Below, piece by piece: positions 25,277-34,400 of a DNA stretch of 64,000 nucleotides. The notes under the pieces are model-generated. The model made no database searches, was not told the origin of the DNA, and saw nothing but the letters and a program-made list of their open reading frames with translations. Numbering within the stretch: the first letter of the stretch is position 1; each line of letters starts with the position of its first letter. The position numbers and the translations under genes were made by a program. This DNA comes from Acidimicrobiia bacterium. Lineage in GTDB: Bacteria; Actinomycetota; Acidimicrobiia; Spongiisociales; ZC4RG35. Where the stretch lies: assembly GCA_028285585.1 (NCBI GenBank), contig JANQOU010000013.1:1-64000 (forward strand), given 5' to 3'.

Positions 25277-25345
25277 CGTCGCGCTGACCGTCACGCGTTG
25301 CTATAGCAACCGGTCGCGGTCAGCGCGACGGCTTGCTATAGCAAG
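25277..25345. repeat. Compound intergenic repeat with TTGCTATAGCAA palindromes (locus 1)
   Basis: A 14-bp perfect inverted repeat (CGTCGCGCTGACCG at 25277-25290; its complement at 25317-25330) encloses the palindrome GTTGCTATAGCAAC (25297-25310). A second palindrome CTTGCTATAGCAAG follows at 25332-25345. It lies between the aceA stop (25350) and the Rieske-ThDP start. The same 12-bp core appears twice, in a similar layout, at 55.1 kb and nowhere else noticed in the window. Confidence 0.85.
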
Positions 25346-25349
25346 GGGG

Positions 25350-26627
25350 TCAGAACTGCTCTTCCTCGGTGCTCCCGACGAGAGCGAGCGTTGACGAGTC
25401 GCCGCCGGAGACCGTCTGGCTGACCAGATCGAAGTAGCCGGCGCCCACCTCGCGCTGGTGCCTGGTCGCCGTGTAGCCAAGCTCCTCGTTGGCGAACTCC
25501 CGGTTTTGCAACTCGACGTAGGCGCTCATCCCCGACTCCGCGTAGCCACGCGCCAGCTCGAACATCGAGTCGTTGAGCGCATGGAACCCGGCAAGGGTGA
25601 TGAACTGATAGCGGTAGCCCATCGCACCAAGCTCCTTCTGGAACCCGGCGATGGTCGCCTCGTCGAGATGGGCCGACCAGTTGAAGCTGGGTGAGCAGTT
25701 GTAGGCCAGCATCTTGCCCGGATGCTCGGCGTGGATCGCCTCGGCGAACCTTCTCGCCTCGTCGAGGTCCGGCTTGGCCGTCTCGCACCAGATCAGATCG
25801 CAGTACGGCGCATAAGCCAGCCCGCGGGCGATTGCAGAGTCGAGACCACCCGTGACTTGGTGGAAGCCCTCAGCGGTCCGGTCCCCGCGGATGAATTCGC
25901 GATCACGAGGGTCGATGTCGGACGTGAGCAGAGTTGCAGAGTTGGCGTCCGTGCGCGCCACCACGATCGTCGGGACACCCATGACGTCGGAAGCGAGACG
26001 CGCCGACTGCAGCGTGCGGATGTGCTGGCTGGTCGGCACCAGCACCTTTCCACCCATGTGCCCGCACTTCTTCTCAGCCGCCAGCTGATCTTCGAAGTGA
26101 ACCCCGGCGGCTCCTGCCTGGATGAAGGCCTTCGTCAGCTCGAAGACGTTGAGGGCACCCCCGAATCCCGCCTCTCCGTCGGCGACTATCGGCACGAACC
26201 AATCGGTGTCGCCGTCGCCCTCGGCCCACTGGATTTGATCCGCCCTGCGCAGGGCGTTGTTGATTCTCTTCACCAGAGCCGGTGCCGAGTTGGCCGGATA
26301 CAGCGACTGATCCGGGTACACCTCGCCGGCGAGGTTGCCGTCACCAGCCACCTGCCAGCCCGATAGGTAGATCGTCTTCAGCCCGGCCTTGACCATCTGC
26401 ACCGCCTGCCCGCCACTCAACGCGCCAAGTGCGTTGAGATAGTCCTCCTGGCCAAGGAGTGCCCACAACTTCTCCGCGGTGTGACCTGCGAGAGTGCTCT
26501 CCTCTCGGAGGCTTCCACGCAGGCGCACGACATCTTCTGCTGAGTAGTCCCTGGTCAACCCTGCCCACCGTGGGTTCTTTTCCCAGTCCTCTTTGAGGGC
26601 TGCTGCTTCTTTGCTGATCTCGGACAT
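25350..26627 (-). CDS. aceA: Isocitrate lyase
   Basis: Splits isocitrate to succinate and glyoxylate, the first step of the glyoxylate shunt. The 425 residues carry the catalytic signature KKCGHMGGK with its cysteine, the TIM-barrel segments [11 protein letters not shown] and IYLSGWQVA, and the SPSFNW substrate loop. Length fits the short bacterial AceA form. The start is an ATG at 26627 behind an AGGAGA site. It follows aceB by 8 bases, so aceBA is one operon. The family-typical length and start reject the much longer upstream frame, which overlaps aceB. Confidence 0.97.
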   Translation of the reverse strand: MSEISKEAAALKEDWEKNPRWAGLTRDYSAEDVVRLRGSLREESTLAGHTAEKLWALLGQEDYLNALGALSGGQAVQMVKAGLKTIYLSGWQVAGDGNLAGEVYPDQSLYPANSAPALVKRINNALRRADQIQWAEGDGDTDWFVPIVADGEAGFGGALNVFELTKAFIQAGAAGVHFEDQLAAEKKCGHMGGKVLVPTSQHIRTLQSARLASDVMGVPTIVVARTDANSATLLTSDIDPRDREFIRGDRTAEGFHQVTGGLDSAIARGLAYAPYCDLIWCETAKPDLDEARRFAEAIHAEHPGKMLAYNCSPSFNWSAHLDEATIAGFQKELGAMGYRYQFITLAGFHALNDSMFELARGYAESGMSAYVELQNREFANEELGYTATRHQREVGAGYFDLVSQTVSGGDSSTLALVGSTEEEQF

Positions 26628-26635
26628 GCGGTCTC

Positions 26636-28195
26636 CTAGTTGATGTGCTCGTAGGCGGGAATGGTCAGGAAGTCGACGAAGTCGTCTGACAAGGCGACTT
26701 CCTCGAACACTTTGCGGGCAGTGGTCAGAACCTCCGGGTCGTAGACGCCAGAAGCCTCCAAGTCGGCTACCACTTCGGCCGCCATCGACCTCACGAAAGC
26801 CTCGGTGACTTCCGAGCCCTCTTCCGTGGTGACCCGGTGCCTGATCCACTGCCAGATCTGGGACCGGGAGATCTCGGCGGTAGCGACGTCTTCCATCAGA
26901 TTGTCGATCGCAGCCGCGCCGGTCCCCGACAGCCATGCCGCCAAATACCTGATCCCAACCGACACGTTGGTCCGCACACCCGAGGTGGTGACCTTGCCTT
27001 CGAACTCCAGGTCGAGGAGGTCATCCGCAGTGACCTCGACATCGTCCCGCTGCCTGCCGACCTGGTTCGGGGCGTCACCGAGCACGGAATCGAACTCAGC
27101 CCTCGCAATTGGCACCAGGTCTGGGTGAGCCACCCACGTCCCGTCGCATCCCGATGCTGCCTCTCGTGCCTTGTCCGCAGCGACCGCATCAAACGCCCTC
27201 TGGGTCGTCTCCGGCTCGCGCCTGTTCGGGACGAAGGCACTCATCCCGCCGATTGCATGCGCCCCGCGGCGATGACAGGTCTTGACCATCAGCTCCGTGT
27301 ACGCCTTCATGAAGGGCACCGTCATCGTGACCTGGGCACGATCAGGAAGGACAAATTCCGGATCATCACGGAACTTCTTGATCACGGAGAAGATGTAGTC
27401 CCAGCGCCCGGCGTTCAATCCCGCGGCGTGATCTCTCAACTCGTAGAGGATCTCGTCCATCTCAAAGGCAGCGAGGACGTTCTCGATCAGAACCGTTGCC
27501 CTGATGGTCCCGTGCGGGATGCCAAGGCGCTCTTGAGCCCAGACGAAGACGTCGTTCCAGAGACGTGCTTCCAAGTGTGACTCGAGCTTGGGCAGGTAGA
27601 GGTAGGGGCCGCTGCCGTTGGCCAGGGCCGCCCGCCCTCCATGGAACAGATAGAGGCCAAAGTCGAAGAGCGATGCGGACATCGGCGACCCCTCGACGAG
27701 AAAGTGCTTCTCGTTGAGATGCCATCCCCGAGGACGAACGACGAGAGTTGCCGGTGCGTCCCCCAACTCGTAGACCTTGGCCTCGGTCTCGAACCTCAAA
27801 GTGCCCTCAGCCGCGGCCACCAGGTTGAGATGCCCTTCCAGGAGGTTGCCCCATGTCGGCGACGTCGCATCCTCGAAGTCGGCCATGAACACGCGAGCCC
27901 CGGAGTTCAGAGCGTTGATCATCATCTTGGCGTCGACCGGGCCGGTGATCTCAACCCGCCGATCTGCCAGGTCGGGAGGAGCCGGTGCCACGGTCCAATC
28001 GGCGTCACGGACCGAACCGGTCTCCGTCAGGAAGGCTGGACTGGAGCCGGAGCGGATCAGTTCCTCTCGCGCCGAGCGAGCCTCGAGCAGCTGACCCCTT
28101 CTCCACCCAAACTCCAACTCGAGCTCGATCAGAAAGGCAACGGCCTCCTCCGTCAGCACCCTGCGCTCGATATCACTGTGTCGAAACTGGTTCAT
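26636..28195 (-). CDS. aceB: Malate synthase A
   Basis: Condenses glyoxylate with acetyl-CoA to malate, the second shunt step. The 519 residues have malate synthase A hallmarks: [13 protein letters not shown] (metal site), [11 protein letters not shown], and [12 protein letters not shown] with the catalytic region behind. The length is that of isoform A, not the 720-residue G form typical of mycobacteria. First gene of the aceBA operon. It starts 81 bases from the divergent RamB-like regulator. Confidence 0.97.
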   Translation of the reverse strand: MNQFRHSDIERRVLTEEAVAFLIELELEFGWRRGQLLEARSAREELIRSGSSPAFLTETGSVRDADWTVAPAPPDLADRRVEITGPVDAKMMINALNSGARVFMADFEDATSPTWGNLLEGHLNLVAAAEGTLRFETEAKVYELGDAPATLVVRPRGWHLNEKHFLVEGSPMSASLFDFGLYLFHGGRAALANGSGPYLYLPKLESHLEARLWNDVFVWAQERLGIPHGTIRATVLIENVLAAFEMDEILYELRDHAAGLNAGRWDYIFSVIKKFRDDPEFVLPDRAQVTMTVPFMKAYTELMVKTCHRRGAHAIGGMSAFVPNRREPETTQRAFDAVAADKAREAASGCDGTWVAHPDLVPIARAEFDSVLGDAPNQVGRQRDDVEVTADDLLDLEFEGKVTTSGVRTNVSVGIRYLAAWLSGTGAAAIDNLMEDVATAEISRSQIWQWIRHRVTTEEGSEVTEAFVRSMAAEVVADLEASGVYDPEVLTTARKVFEEVALSDDFVDFLTIPAYEHIN

Positions 28196-28197
28196 AA

Positions 28198-28234
28198 AGA
28201 TGCAGTGTCTTGTTAATCAGACGGACATGCATCT
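28198..28234. promoter_or_regulatory. Shared aceBA/ramB control region with inverted repeat
   Basis: The 81-bp gap between aceB and the divergent regulator contains AGATGCA (28198-28204) and its complement TGCATCT (28228-28234), with an inner inverted repeat GTCT/AGAC (28207-28210, 28219-28222) around TGTTAATC. It is a candidate operator for the adjacent regulator, based on symmetry and position only. Confidence 0.4.
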
Positions 28235-28276
28235 ACTCTGGAAGACAAGAACGACTGATCTTTCATATGGAGGAAG

Positions 28277-29725
28277 ATGGTGGATTCACAACACCACGAT
28301 CCCCTGGTCCTGGGGAGACGTCTTCGTCATCACCGACGCTCTGCTGGGCTGACCCTTGACCAGCTCGCAGCCAAGGTGGGGAAACAGGCGCCGTTCCTCT
28401 CACTGCTGGAGAACGGCCACAAAGAGCCCAAAGTGACGTTGATCGTCGAGCTGGCAAACGCCCTCGGAGTCGATGTGACCGAGCTCCTCGACCCGACTCC
28501 CCCGTCACGTCGCGATGCTCTGGAGGTCTCGTTGATGCGCTCCCAGGGATCAGCCCTGTTCGACTCACTGGACCTTCCAGCCATCAAGCCGACAGCGAAG
28601 ATGGACACCAAGACCCTGTCGCACATAGTGGGGCTCCACGATGTGCTGCGGGAGCGATCGAGCCTGGACGCGGCGGGCCCCGAGGAGATACGCCGGGCAA
28701 ACGGAGCCGTGCACACACACCTGATCGAGCGCGACGGGTATCTGGAGGATGTCGAAAAAGCTGCGCGGGCCGCTCTGGCCTCGTCAGGCCATGACGGAGA
28801 GGGCCCCTTCAATTCTCGCAACCTCCTCGACCTCACCTCGAGCGCCGGCTTCGAGCTGACGCCGATCGACGACATGCCCGGATTCGCCCGTTCGATCATC
28901 GACACCGAGAACCGGCGCTTGTACATCGCGCAGAGGAACGAGTTGCGAACCCGCCAAGCCCGTAAAGCGGTGTTGCAAACACTCGCCGGGTTCTTGCTCG
29001 ACCATGAGACCGAGCCTGATCTCGACACATTTCTCCTCCAACGAATGGAAACTGCCTACTTCGCAGCAGCTGTTCTCGCGCCGGAGGACTCGGTGGTGGC
29101 CCGGCTGATGGTTGCCAAGGAGAACCATGACATCGACGTCGAAGACGTCAAGGAGGCCTTCTACATCTCCTACGAGATGGCCGGTTGGCGGACTGCGAAC
29201 CTCCTGACTCGGCATCTCGGCATCCGGTGCCATCTGGTTGTGAGCAACGAGCTGGGCACGATCGTCAAGGGTTACGCCAACGACGAGGTGCCAGTTCAGC
29301 GAGACGAGCATGGGGGCATGGAGACCCAACGTCTCTGCCGCTGGTGGGGATCGCGGGCCACGCTGGAGTCACCAGACCGTTTCGGGACACATCATCAGTA
29401 CACCGACACCCCGGTCGGGACCTACTTCTGCACGACGCATGTGGAGGCGGGCCGTGAACCGGCACGAGCCATCACTCTCGGTGTGCCATTCTCCGAGGCA
29501 CGCTGGTTCAGGGGCCGCGACACCGAGACGCGGATGAAGTCCACCTGCCCCGACCCGGCCTGCTGCCGGCTCCCCGAGGACAGCCTCGATGAGCGCTGGC
29601 GGGACAAAGTCATCGTGTCGGCACGCAGTCAGGACCGGATTCTGGGCCTGCTCGCACCAGACCCGTACCCGGAGCTCGACATGCCCGAGGTGCTAGCCGT
29701 TATCGAGGCTCACGCGGCCGACTGA
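28277..29725 (+). CDS. RamB-like XRE-family regulator of acetate/glyoxylate metabolism
   Basis: 482 residues. About 9-65 form an XRE helix-turn-helix (LGRRLRHHRRSAGLTLDQLA, ENGHKEPKV). The middle is an IrrE/ImmA-like region, and the C-terminal third is a short-chain fatty-acyl regulator domain with clustered cysteines (TYFCTTH; CPDPACCRLP). This is the layout of RamB of Corynebacterium and Rv0465c of Mycobacterium, which control isocitrate lyase, malate synthase and acetate genes. The gene is divergent from aceBA with an 81-bp shared promoter, which supports the assignment strongly. The ATG follows a GGAGG site. Confidence 0.9.
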   Translation: MVDSQHHDPLVLGRRLRHHRRSAGLTLDQLAAKVGKQAPFLSLLENGHKEPKVTLIVELANALGVDVTELLDPTPPSRRDALEVSLMRSQGSALFDSLDLPAIKPTAKMDTKTLSHIVGLHDVLRERSSLDAAGPEEIRRANGAVHTHLIERDGYLEDVEKAARAALASSGHDGEGPFNSRNLLDLTSSAGFELTPIDDMPGFARSIIDTENRRLYIAQRNELRTRQARKAVLQTLAGFLLDHETEPDLDTFLLQRMETAYFAAAVLAPEDSVVARLMVAKENHDIDVEDVKEAFYISYEMAGWRTANLLTRHLGIRCHLVVSNELGTIVKGYANDEVPVQRDEHGGMETQRLCRWWGSRATLESPDRFGTHHQYTDTPVGTYFCTTHVEAGREPARAITLGVPFSEARWFRGRDTETRMKSTCPDPACCRLPEDSLDERWRDKVIVSARSQDRILGLLAPDPYPELDMPEVLAVIEAHAAD

Positions 29726-29738
29726 AGCTCTTCGAGCG

Positions 29739-30278
29739 TTAAGCCACGCCGCTGATGGCGTCGCCTCGAGTGACCACACCCGACTCGATCACTCTGGCGT
29801 TGACCCCGCGCAATCTGAGACGTTTGCCTTCGTCGGTCATGGTCGACCTCAGCACATCACGACCAAACCTCTTCGAGAACTTTGCGCAGCCGGTGTGGGG
29901 CTCTTCGGAGATCTCCACAATTGCAGTGCCGATCTGGAAGCGCGATCCAGCAGGGGCGTTGTCGTGGCTGATGTCGAAGTCGACGTAGAACTGGTCGCCA
30001 GCGATCTCCCACCCTTCACCGGCGGGAGTGACCGCAGCAACGAAACGGGAGTTCATCAGAGTGACCTGAGCATGATGGCTGACTTCGCCCTCTGCAGCGG
30101 CCCGTTCTAGCCAGTTGTCACCTTCGACCCCCGACTCCGAGGCCACCGACGCCGACTGGACCACGCGGCGCTCGCCTTCAGCAGGCCGGACCGCGATCAA
30201 CTCGACAGAACCGCGGTCTGCGGGCGACGCTCTGTATGCCGATATCGCCGCATCGAGGTTCACTGTGCTCGTGGTCAT
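29739..30278 (-). CDS. MOSC-domain protein
   Basis: 179 residues forming a single MOSC (molybdenum cofactor sulfurase C-terminal) domain: GVEGDNW near the start of the barrel and the conserved cysteine in HTGCAKFSKRFG. MOSC domains bind molybdenum cofactor or transfer sulfur in molybdoenzymes such as mARC; stand-alone bacterial copies (YiiM type) reduce N-hydroxylated compounds. The ATG at 30278 lies six bases behind the hexamer CATAAT, so it is probably leaderless. The neighbours have no clear functional link. Confidence 0.88.
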   Translation of the reverse strand: MTTSTVNLDAAISAYRASPADRGSVELIAVRPAEGERRVVQSASVASESGVEGDNWLERAAAEGEVSHHAQVTLMNSRFVAAVTPAGEGWEIAGDQFYVDFDISHDNAPAGSRFQIGTAIVEISEEPHTGCAKFSKRFGRDVLRSTMTDEGKRLRLRGVNARVIESGVVTRGDAISGVA

Positions 30279-30284
30279 CGGGAC

Positions 30285-30290
30285 ATTATG
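30285..30290 (-). promoter_or_regulatory. Leaderless-type -10 element for the MOSC gene
   Basis: CATAAT on the minus strand ends six bases before the ATG at 30278. Confidence 0.45.
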
Positions 30291-30339
30291 ACTGATCGAG
30301 ATGGCCGGAGTGCCGCGAGCCGACACCCCGGCCATGCTC

Positions 30340-33168
30340 TCACTCTGTCCGCAGGGCGACAGCGGGCGTGATCTGCGCTGCTCGACGCGCTGGGAGCACA
30401 GCGGCAAGAAGGGCAGCGACAGTAGGCACGATGACCACGAAAGCGAGACCCAACCATGGCCATGAGAACTCGAAGCCACTCGTCTCGAAGGTGTCGGAGT
30501 TGACGATCACCTGATAGGCGGTGACGAGGCCGAGAACGGCACCTATGACCACACCTTGTATCGCTACAAAAGCCGACTCGATCAGGAACGAGCGTCGAAC
30601 GGTCTTCGACTGTGCCCCTAAGGAACGAAGGACGCCGATTGCGCGGCGGCGCTCGCGTACCGCCCTCACCAGCACGACGGCCAGGCCTGCGATGCCGATG
30701 AGAAGGCCAAGGGACAGGAATCCCTGAAACAACCTGAAGATGCCCAACGTCTGGCTGACTTCACGCTCAACAGCCGAGTCGAAAGTCTCGGCGCTCATCC
30801 CGTGGGAGATCAGCTGCGCATTGAGTCGTCCAGCGACATTCTCCGCGTCGTCACCCGAGCTCACCGAGACGTAGTACCGGCCGAGCCGCGGTTCGAGGTT
30901 GGCCGCGACCAACTCCTCGGAGGCATAGGAGCCGGCAAAGGTGAAGTCGCTGGCAAGGACACCGGCGATTGTCATCTCCAGCTCGAGCCCTTCGCCAGTG
31001 AGCATGACGATCTCGTCTCCAACACCGTGGCGCTGCCCACCGACCTCGTCTAGAAAGAACTCGTCGACGACTAGAAGCTTTGGATCGACAGCCACGGCCT
31101 CGAACAACGCACGGTCGGTTTCGTAGCCATTGAGCCTCTCGGCCAAAGCAGGAGTACCGAACTGGAGCAGGGTTTCATCAAAGCCCGTCACACGCCAGTA
31201 CAGCGGATCCTCGCGACCCTCGACGATGAACTCAGCCGGTGAGACTGCCAGTGGAGCCAAGGCATCGACACCGTCGATCGCTTGAACTTGTTCAGCGGAA
31301 GCCGGGTTGAAAGGTGTGGATACAGCAATGATGTCATAGCCCGCACTGCTGTCGTCGGCCAGGCTCCGCGTCTCGTCCGAGAGGATCTGCGCGAAAACCG
31401 CAAGAAACGTGATGGTGAACACCACCAGCGAGAACATGCCAAGAAGCAGCCCGGTGCGACCCTTACGAGCCAACGGGTAAACAAGGCCGAGCCTGGACGA
31501 GAGGCCGGATCCAGCTCGCGACATCAAATCGACGGCGCGACTCCAGAGCACCGCCGCCGAAGCAGACACCGTTACAGCCCCGGCGACCAAAACCACACCC
31601 TGCACCACGAAGACGCTGATCTCAGCCTCTCTCATCACGTCTGGGAGGAAGCTGAAGACCAGGATTCCCCAGGTCAGAGCGACAACGCCGGCGAGCAAGC
31701 CTGTGATCTTCTCTCCAGCCCAAGGTCGGACCAGTGGAACCATCGAGAAGGCGGCCAGGGGAACTCCAGCCATTGCAGCCTCAGCAACCTCCTGGGACAC
31801 ACCCAAGAAGGTGAGGCCGGCACCAGCGGCGACACCAAGCAGCGATGCAACGGTCACCCTGACACGACCCCGCCGTGTCGGCGGCTGAGGGAGGTCACGG
31901 ACGGCAGCAATCACGTTGAACTGAGAGATCCGAGTCGCCGTGGCCCAGATGGTGAGCATTGTGATGCCGAGACCCAAGGCGGCGGCGAGCAACATGCTCT
32001 CCAGCTGAGGCGCATAGGTGAACGTGACGGAACTGCTTTCCTGGAAGAAGATGCTCTCCAACACCTGGACTAGCACCCAACCGATGCCGATCCCAGACGC
32101 AACTCCGACCACGGAGGCAGTCGCCGCGTACACGGCGCCCTCTATCGCAAACGACTTCGTCACCTGGGCACGAGAGAAACCGATGGCCCTCATCACTCCA
32201 AGTGACGTCTTTCGCTCTTCAGCGAGCATCACGAACAAGTTGACGATCAAAAGGATGCCGGCGATCACGGCGAACGCGCCAATGCCGTTGAACAGCGTCG
32301 TGAACTCATTGCCATCAGCAGCCGCTTGATCGAGCAGGTTCGACTTGACCGGCTCCACCTGCACACCGGTCAAACCGGCTACCGCCTCCTCGAGCTCTGC
32401 CACCACCTGTTCACTCAGACCAGCGCCGGATGTCCAGCCACCGCTATTCGAAACCAGCACTTCGGCGCGTGGCGGCTGTCCTGTTGCGGCGGCATCGGCT
32501 GCGAAAGCAGCGATGGTTCCTGCCGGTAGATAGACAGCGTTGTAACCGGCGGCGCTGTAGCGCTCGACGACTTGGCGCACCGTGAACGTTTGACTCGTGC
32601 CGTAGGCATGGACCTCGATCTGATCACCCCGCTCCAAGGCAAGTCGACTCGCCAGACTGGAAATCACCACCGCCTCATCCTCGGTGGGGGTGGCACCGGC
32701 CGTTGCGAAACCGCTGGTTTCGGGATCGCCCCCGAAGACCCTCGCCTCGTCGAAGTCGATCTCGGCGATCCACACGTCAGGCTCCCCAATCGGATCCACA
32801 CCAACCGTCGTGACCGCCGTGGGCAGCGACAGCACAGGAACCACGCCGTCGACCAGCGATGAGCCCATCCCGGAGACAACCTGATGCAGGGTTAGAAGTT
32901 GATCTGGGTCCTCGATGACAACGGACTCGTCGATTGGCCCAAGGGACGTGTCAACAACGCCGCCTATCCCCTCCCTGATCGTGTCTCCGACTGCAAAGGA
33001 GGCGACGATGATCGCCGTGCCGAGCATGGTGCCAACGGTGACGAGCACGGCCTCTGCTGGCCGAGCAACCACATTTCTCAAAGCGAGCCGGCGAAGAGTG
33101 GCTTTGCGCGCCACCCACAAGGCCGGTACCAGCAACACCAACGCTGTGATGAGCGCTACCTGTGCCAT
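30340..33168 (-). CDS. ABC transporter permease, duplicated FtsX/MacB type
   Basis: A 942-residue membrane protein. A helix at the N-terminus is followed by a large extracytoplasmic MacB-type periplasmic core domain, a three-helix FtsX domain (around NGIGAFAVIAGILLIVNLFV), central helices, a second extracytoplasmic domain and a second FtsX domain ending LPARRAAQITPAVALRTE. This is the usual architecture of the large actinobacterial permeases that pair with a LolD/MacB-like ATPase to export or extract lipids, peptides or antibiotics. The substrate is unknown. Start and stop codons of the permease and ATPase genes overlap by one base, so they form one exporter. Confidence 0.9.
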   Translation of the reverse strand: MAQVALITALVLLVPALWVARKATLRRLALRNVVARPAEAVLVTVGTMLGTAIIVASFAVGDTIREGIGGVVDTSLGPIDESVVIEDPDQLLTLHQVVSGMGSSLVDGVVPVLSLPTAVTTVGVDPIGEPDVWIAEIDFDEARVFGGDPETSGFATAGATPTEDEAVVISSLASRLALERGDQIEVHAYGTSQTFTVRQVVERYSAAGYNAVYLPAGTIAAFAADAAATGQPPRAEVLVSNSGGWTSGAGLSEQVVAELEEAVAGLTGVQVEPVKSNLLDQAAADGNEFTTLFNGIGAFAVIAGILLIVNLFVMLAEERKTSLGVMRAIGFSRAQVTKSFAIEGAVYAATASVVGVASGIGIGWVLVQVLESIFFQESSSVTFTYAPQLESMLLAAALGLGITMLTIWATATRISQFNVIAAVRDLPQPPTRRGRVRVTVASLLGVAAGAGLTFLGVSQEVAEAAMAGVPLAAFSMVPLVRPWAGEKITGLLAGVVALTWGILVFSFLPDVMREAEISVFVVQGVVLVAGAVTVSASAAVLWSRAVDLMSRAGSGLSSRLGLVYPLARKGRTGLLLGMFSLVVFTITFLAVFAQILSDETRSLADDSSAGYDIIAVSTPFNPASAEQVQAIDGVDALAPLAVSPAEFIVEGREDPLYWRVTGFDETLLQFGTPALAERLNGYETDRALFEAVAVDPKLLVVDEFFLDEVGGQRHGVGDEIVMLTGEGLELEMTIAGVLASDFTFAGSYASEELVAANLEPRLGRYYVSVSSGDDAENVAGRLNAQLISHGMSAETFDSAVEREVSQTLGIFRLFQGFLSLGLLIGIAGLAVVLVRAVRERRRAIGVLRSLGAQSKTVRRSFLIESAFVAIQGVVIGAVLGLVTAYQVIVNSDTFETSGFEFSWPWLGLAFVVIVPTVAALLAAVLPARRAAQITPAVALRTE

Positions 33169-33878
33169 CAGACAGCCTCGAGACGACGTGGCGCTGTCGA
33201 CGGGGCTCCGTCGTATTCGACCATCCCGTCGCGAATCAACACCAGCCGGTCGGCCATCGCTGCGATGTCTGACTCATGGGTGACCATCACGATCGTCTGG
33301 CCATCGGCATTCACTTCGGTCAGAAGACCGAGTACCGATGCTGCCGTCTCAGAGTCGAGGTTCCCTGTGGGCTCGTCAGCCCACACAATTGACGGTTCGG
33401 CCACCAGAGCTCGCGCGATGGTGACTCGCTGCTGCTCGCCGCCAGACAGCTCGTTGGGACGATGACCCATCCGGCCACCTAAGCCAACCCTCCCCAACAT
33501 CTCTGCGGCTCGAGCTCGAGCGCTCTTCGGGCTGATGCCGTTGACCAGCAGGGGTAGCTCCGCGTTCTCGACCGCAGAGAGCACCGGGATCAGGTTGTAG
33601 GCCTGAAACACGAAGCCCATCGTCAGTGCCCTGCTCCTGGTCCGCTTGCGGTCACTGAGCTGATGGATCGATTGGCCTTCGATCTCAACTGTGCCTTCGT
33701 CGATCTCGTCGAGACCGCTGAGACAGTTGAGCAGCGTCGTCTTCCCATTGCCGGACGGTCCCATCACGATGACGAACTCCCCGGCTTCGACATCCAGATC
33801 GACACCCCTGAGAGCGTTCACTTCGAGATTCCCCGACCTGTATGTCTTGGCCACATTTTTGGCCGAAAGGATCGGCAT
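33168..33878 (-). CDS. ABC transporter ATP-binding protein (LolD/MacB type)
   Basis: A 236-residue ATPase with Walker A GPSGNGKT, signature LSGGEQQR, Walker B and catalytic Glu in IVWADEPTGNLDSE, and the H-loop VTHESD. It pairs with the following FtsX-type permease gene. An AGGAGG ribosome site precedes the ATG at 33878. The first gene of the two-gene operon. The 105 bases up to the DUF1801-type gene stop at 33984 show no gene. Confidence 0.93.
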   Translation of the reverse strand: MPILSAKNVAKTYRSGNLEVNALRGVDLDVEAGEFVIVMGPSGNGKTTLLNCLSGLDEIDEGTVEIEGQSIHQLSDRKRTRSRALTMGFVFQAYNLIPVLSAVENAELPLLVNGISPKSARARAAEMLGRVGLGGRMGHRPNELSGGEQQRVTIARALVAEPSIVWADEPTGNLDSETAASVLGLLTEVNADGQTIVMVTHESDIAAMADRLVLIRDGMVEYDGAPSTAPRRLEAV

Positions 33879-33983
33879 TGCTTCCTCCTATCGCTTACCC
33901 CAGCCGAAGCTATGGGCAAGAAGAGGTGCCGAGTATTGGGGACGACCCCCGAGAGACCCTGAGCGGCTCAGGGTCGAAAGCAG

Positions 33984-34400
33984 TCAGCCTCGAAGTTGCT
34001 CGCCGGCGCGCTCAACCAGCTCCAAGAGGACATCGAGCTCGACATCGCTCACCGAGTCGAAGCTGATAGAAGCGCTTCCCGTCTTTACCTTGCCGAGGCG
34101 AGCCTTGTACTCATCGAGCAGATAACCGCCGTCGCTCACCGCATTGACGTACATGCTGATGTAGTTCTTCTGCTGGGCCAGGCCGACCATGAACCATTCG
34201 ACCTCTTTGCCACTCGAGTTCTTGTAGGAGAAGTGCCCGTATCCGATGATGGCCTGGTCGGTGCCACCCCACATCTTGCCCTCCCAGAGCAAGCGAGCCG
34301 CACCTGGCATCCTCGCGGTGATCTCGCGATCGAGCAGGCTCATGTCATCGTCGTCGAGTTGAGCTAGATGCTCGTCCGGAGTTGTCTTCGAGATCTCCAC
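33984..34400 (-). CDS. DUF1801-family protein
   Basis: A 138-residue protein with a YdhG/DUF1801-like fold: an LLDREITARMPGAARLLWEGKMWG helix-strand unit (two segments), a central aromatic strand (GYGHFSYK) and an NYISMYVNAV strand. Members are uncharacterised small alpha/beta proteins. It overlaps the carboxypeptidase stop by one base and is last in the five-gene unit with the 2-oxoacid dehydrogenase genes. No catalytic residues are evident. Confidence 0.75.
   Translation of the reverse strand: MEISKTTPDEHLAQLDDDDMSLLDREITARMPGAARLLWEGKMWGGTDQAIIGYGHFSYKNSSGKEVEWFMVGLAQQKNYISMYVNAVSDGGYLLDEYKARLGKVKTGSASISFDSVSDVELDVLLELVERAGEQLRG

Noticed and set aside
25277-25345. Insertion-sequence ends around TTGCTATAGCAA
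   Set aside because: No transposase lies between or beside the copies and no target-site duplication was seen; treated as an intergenic repeat.
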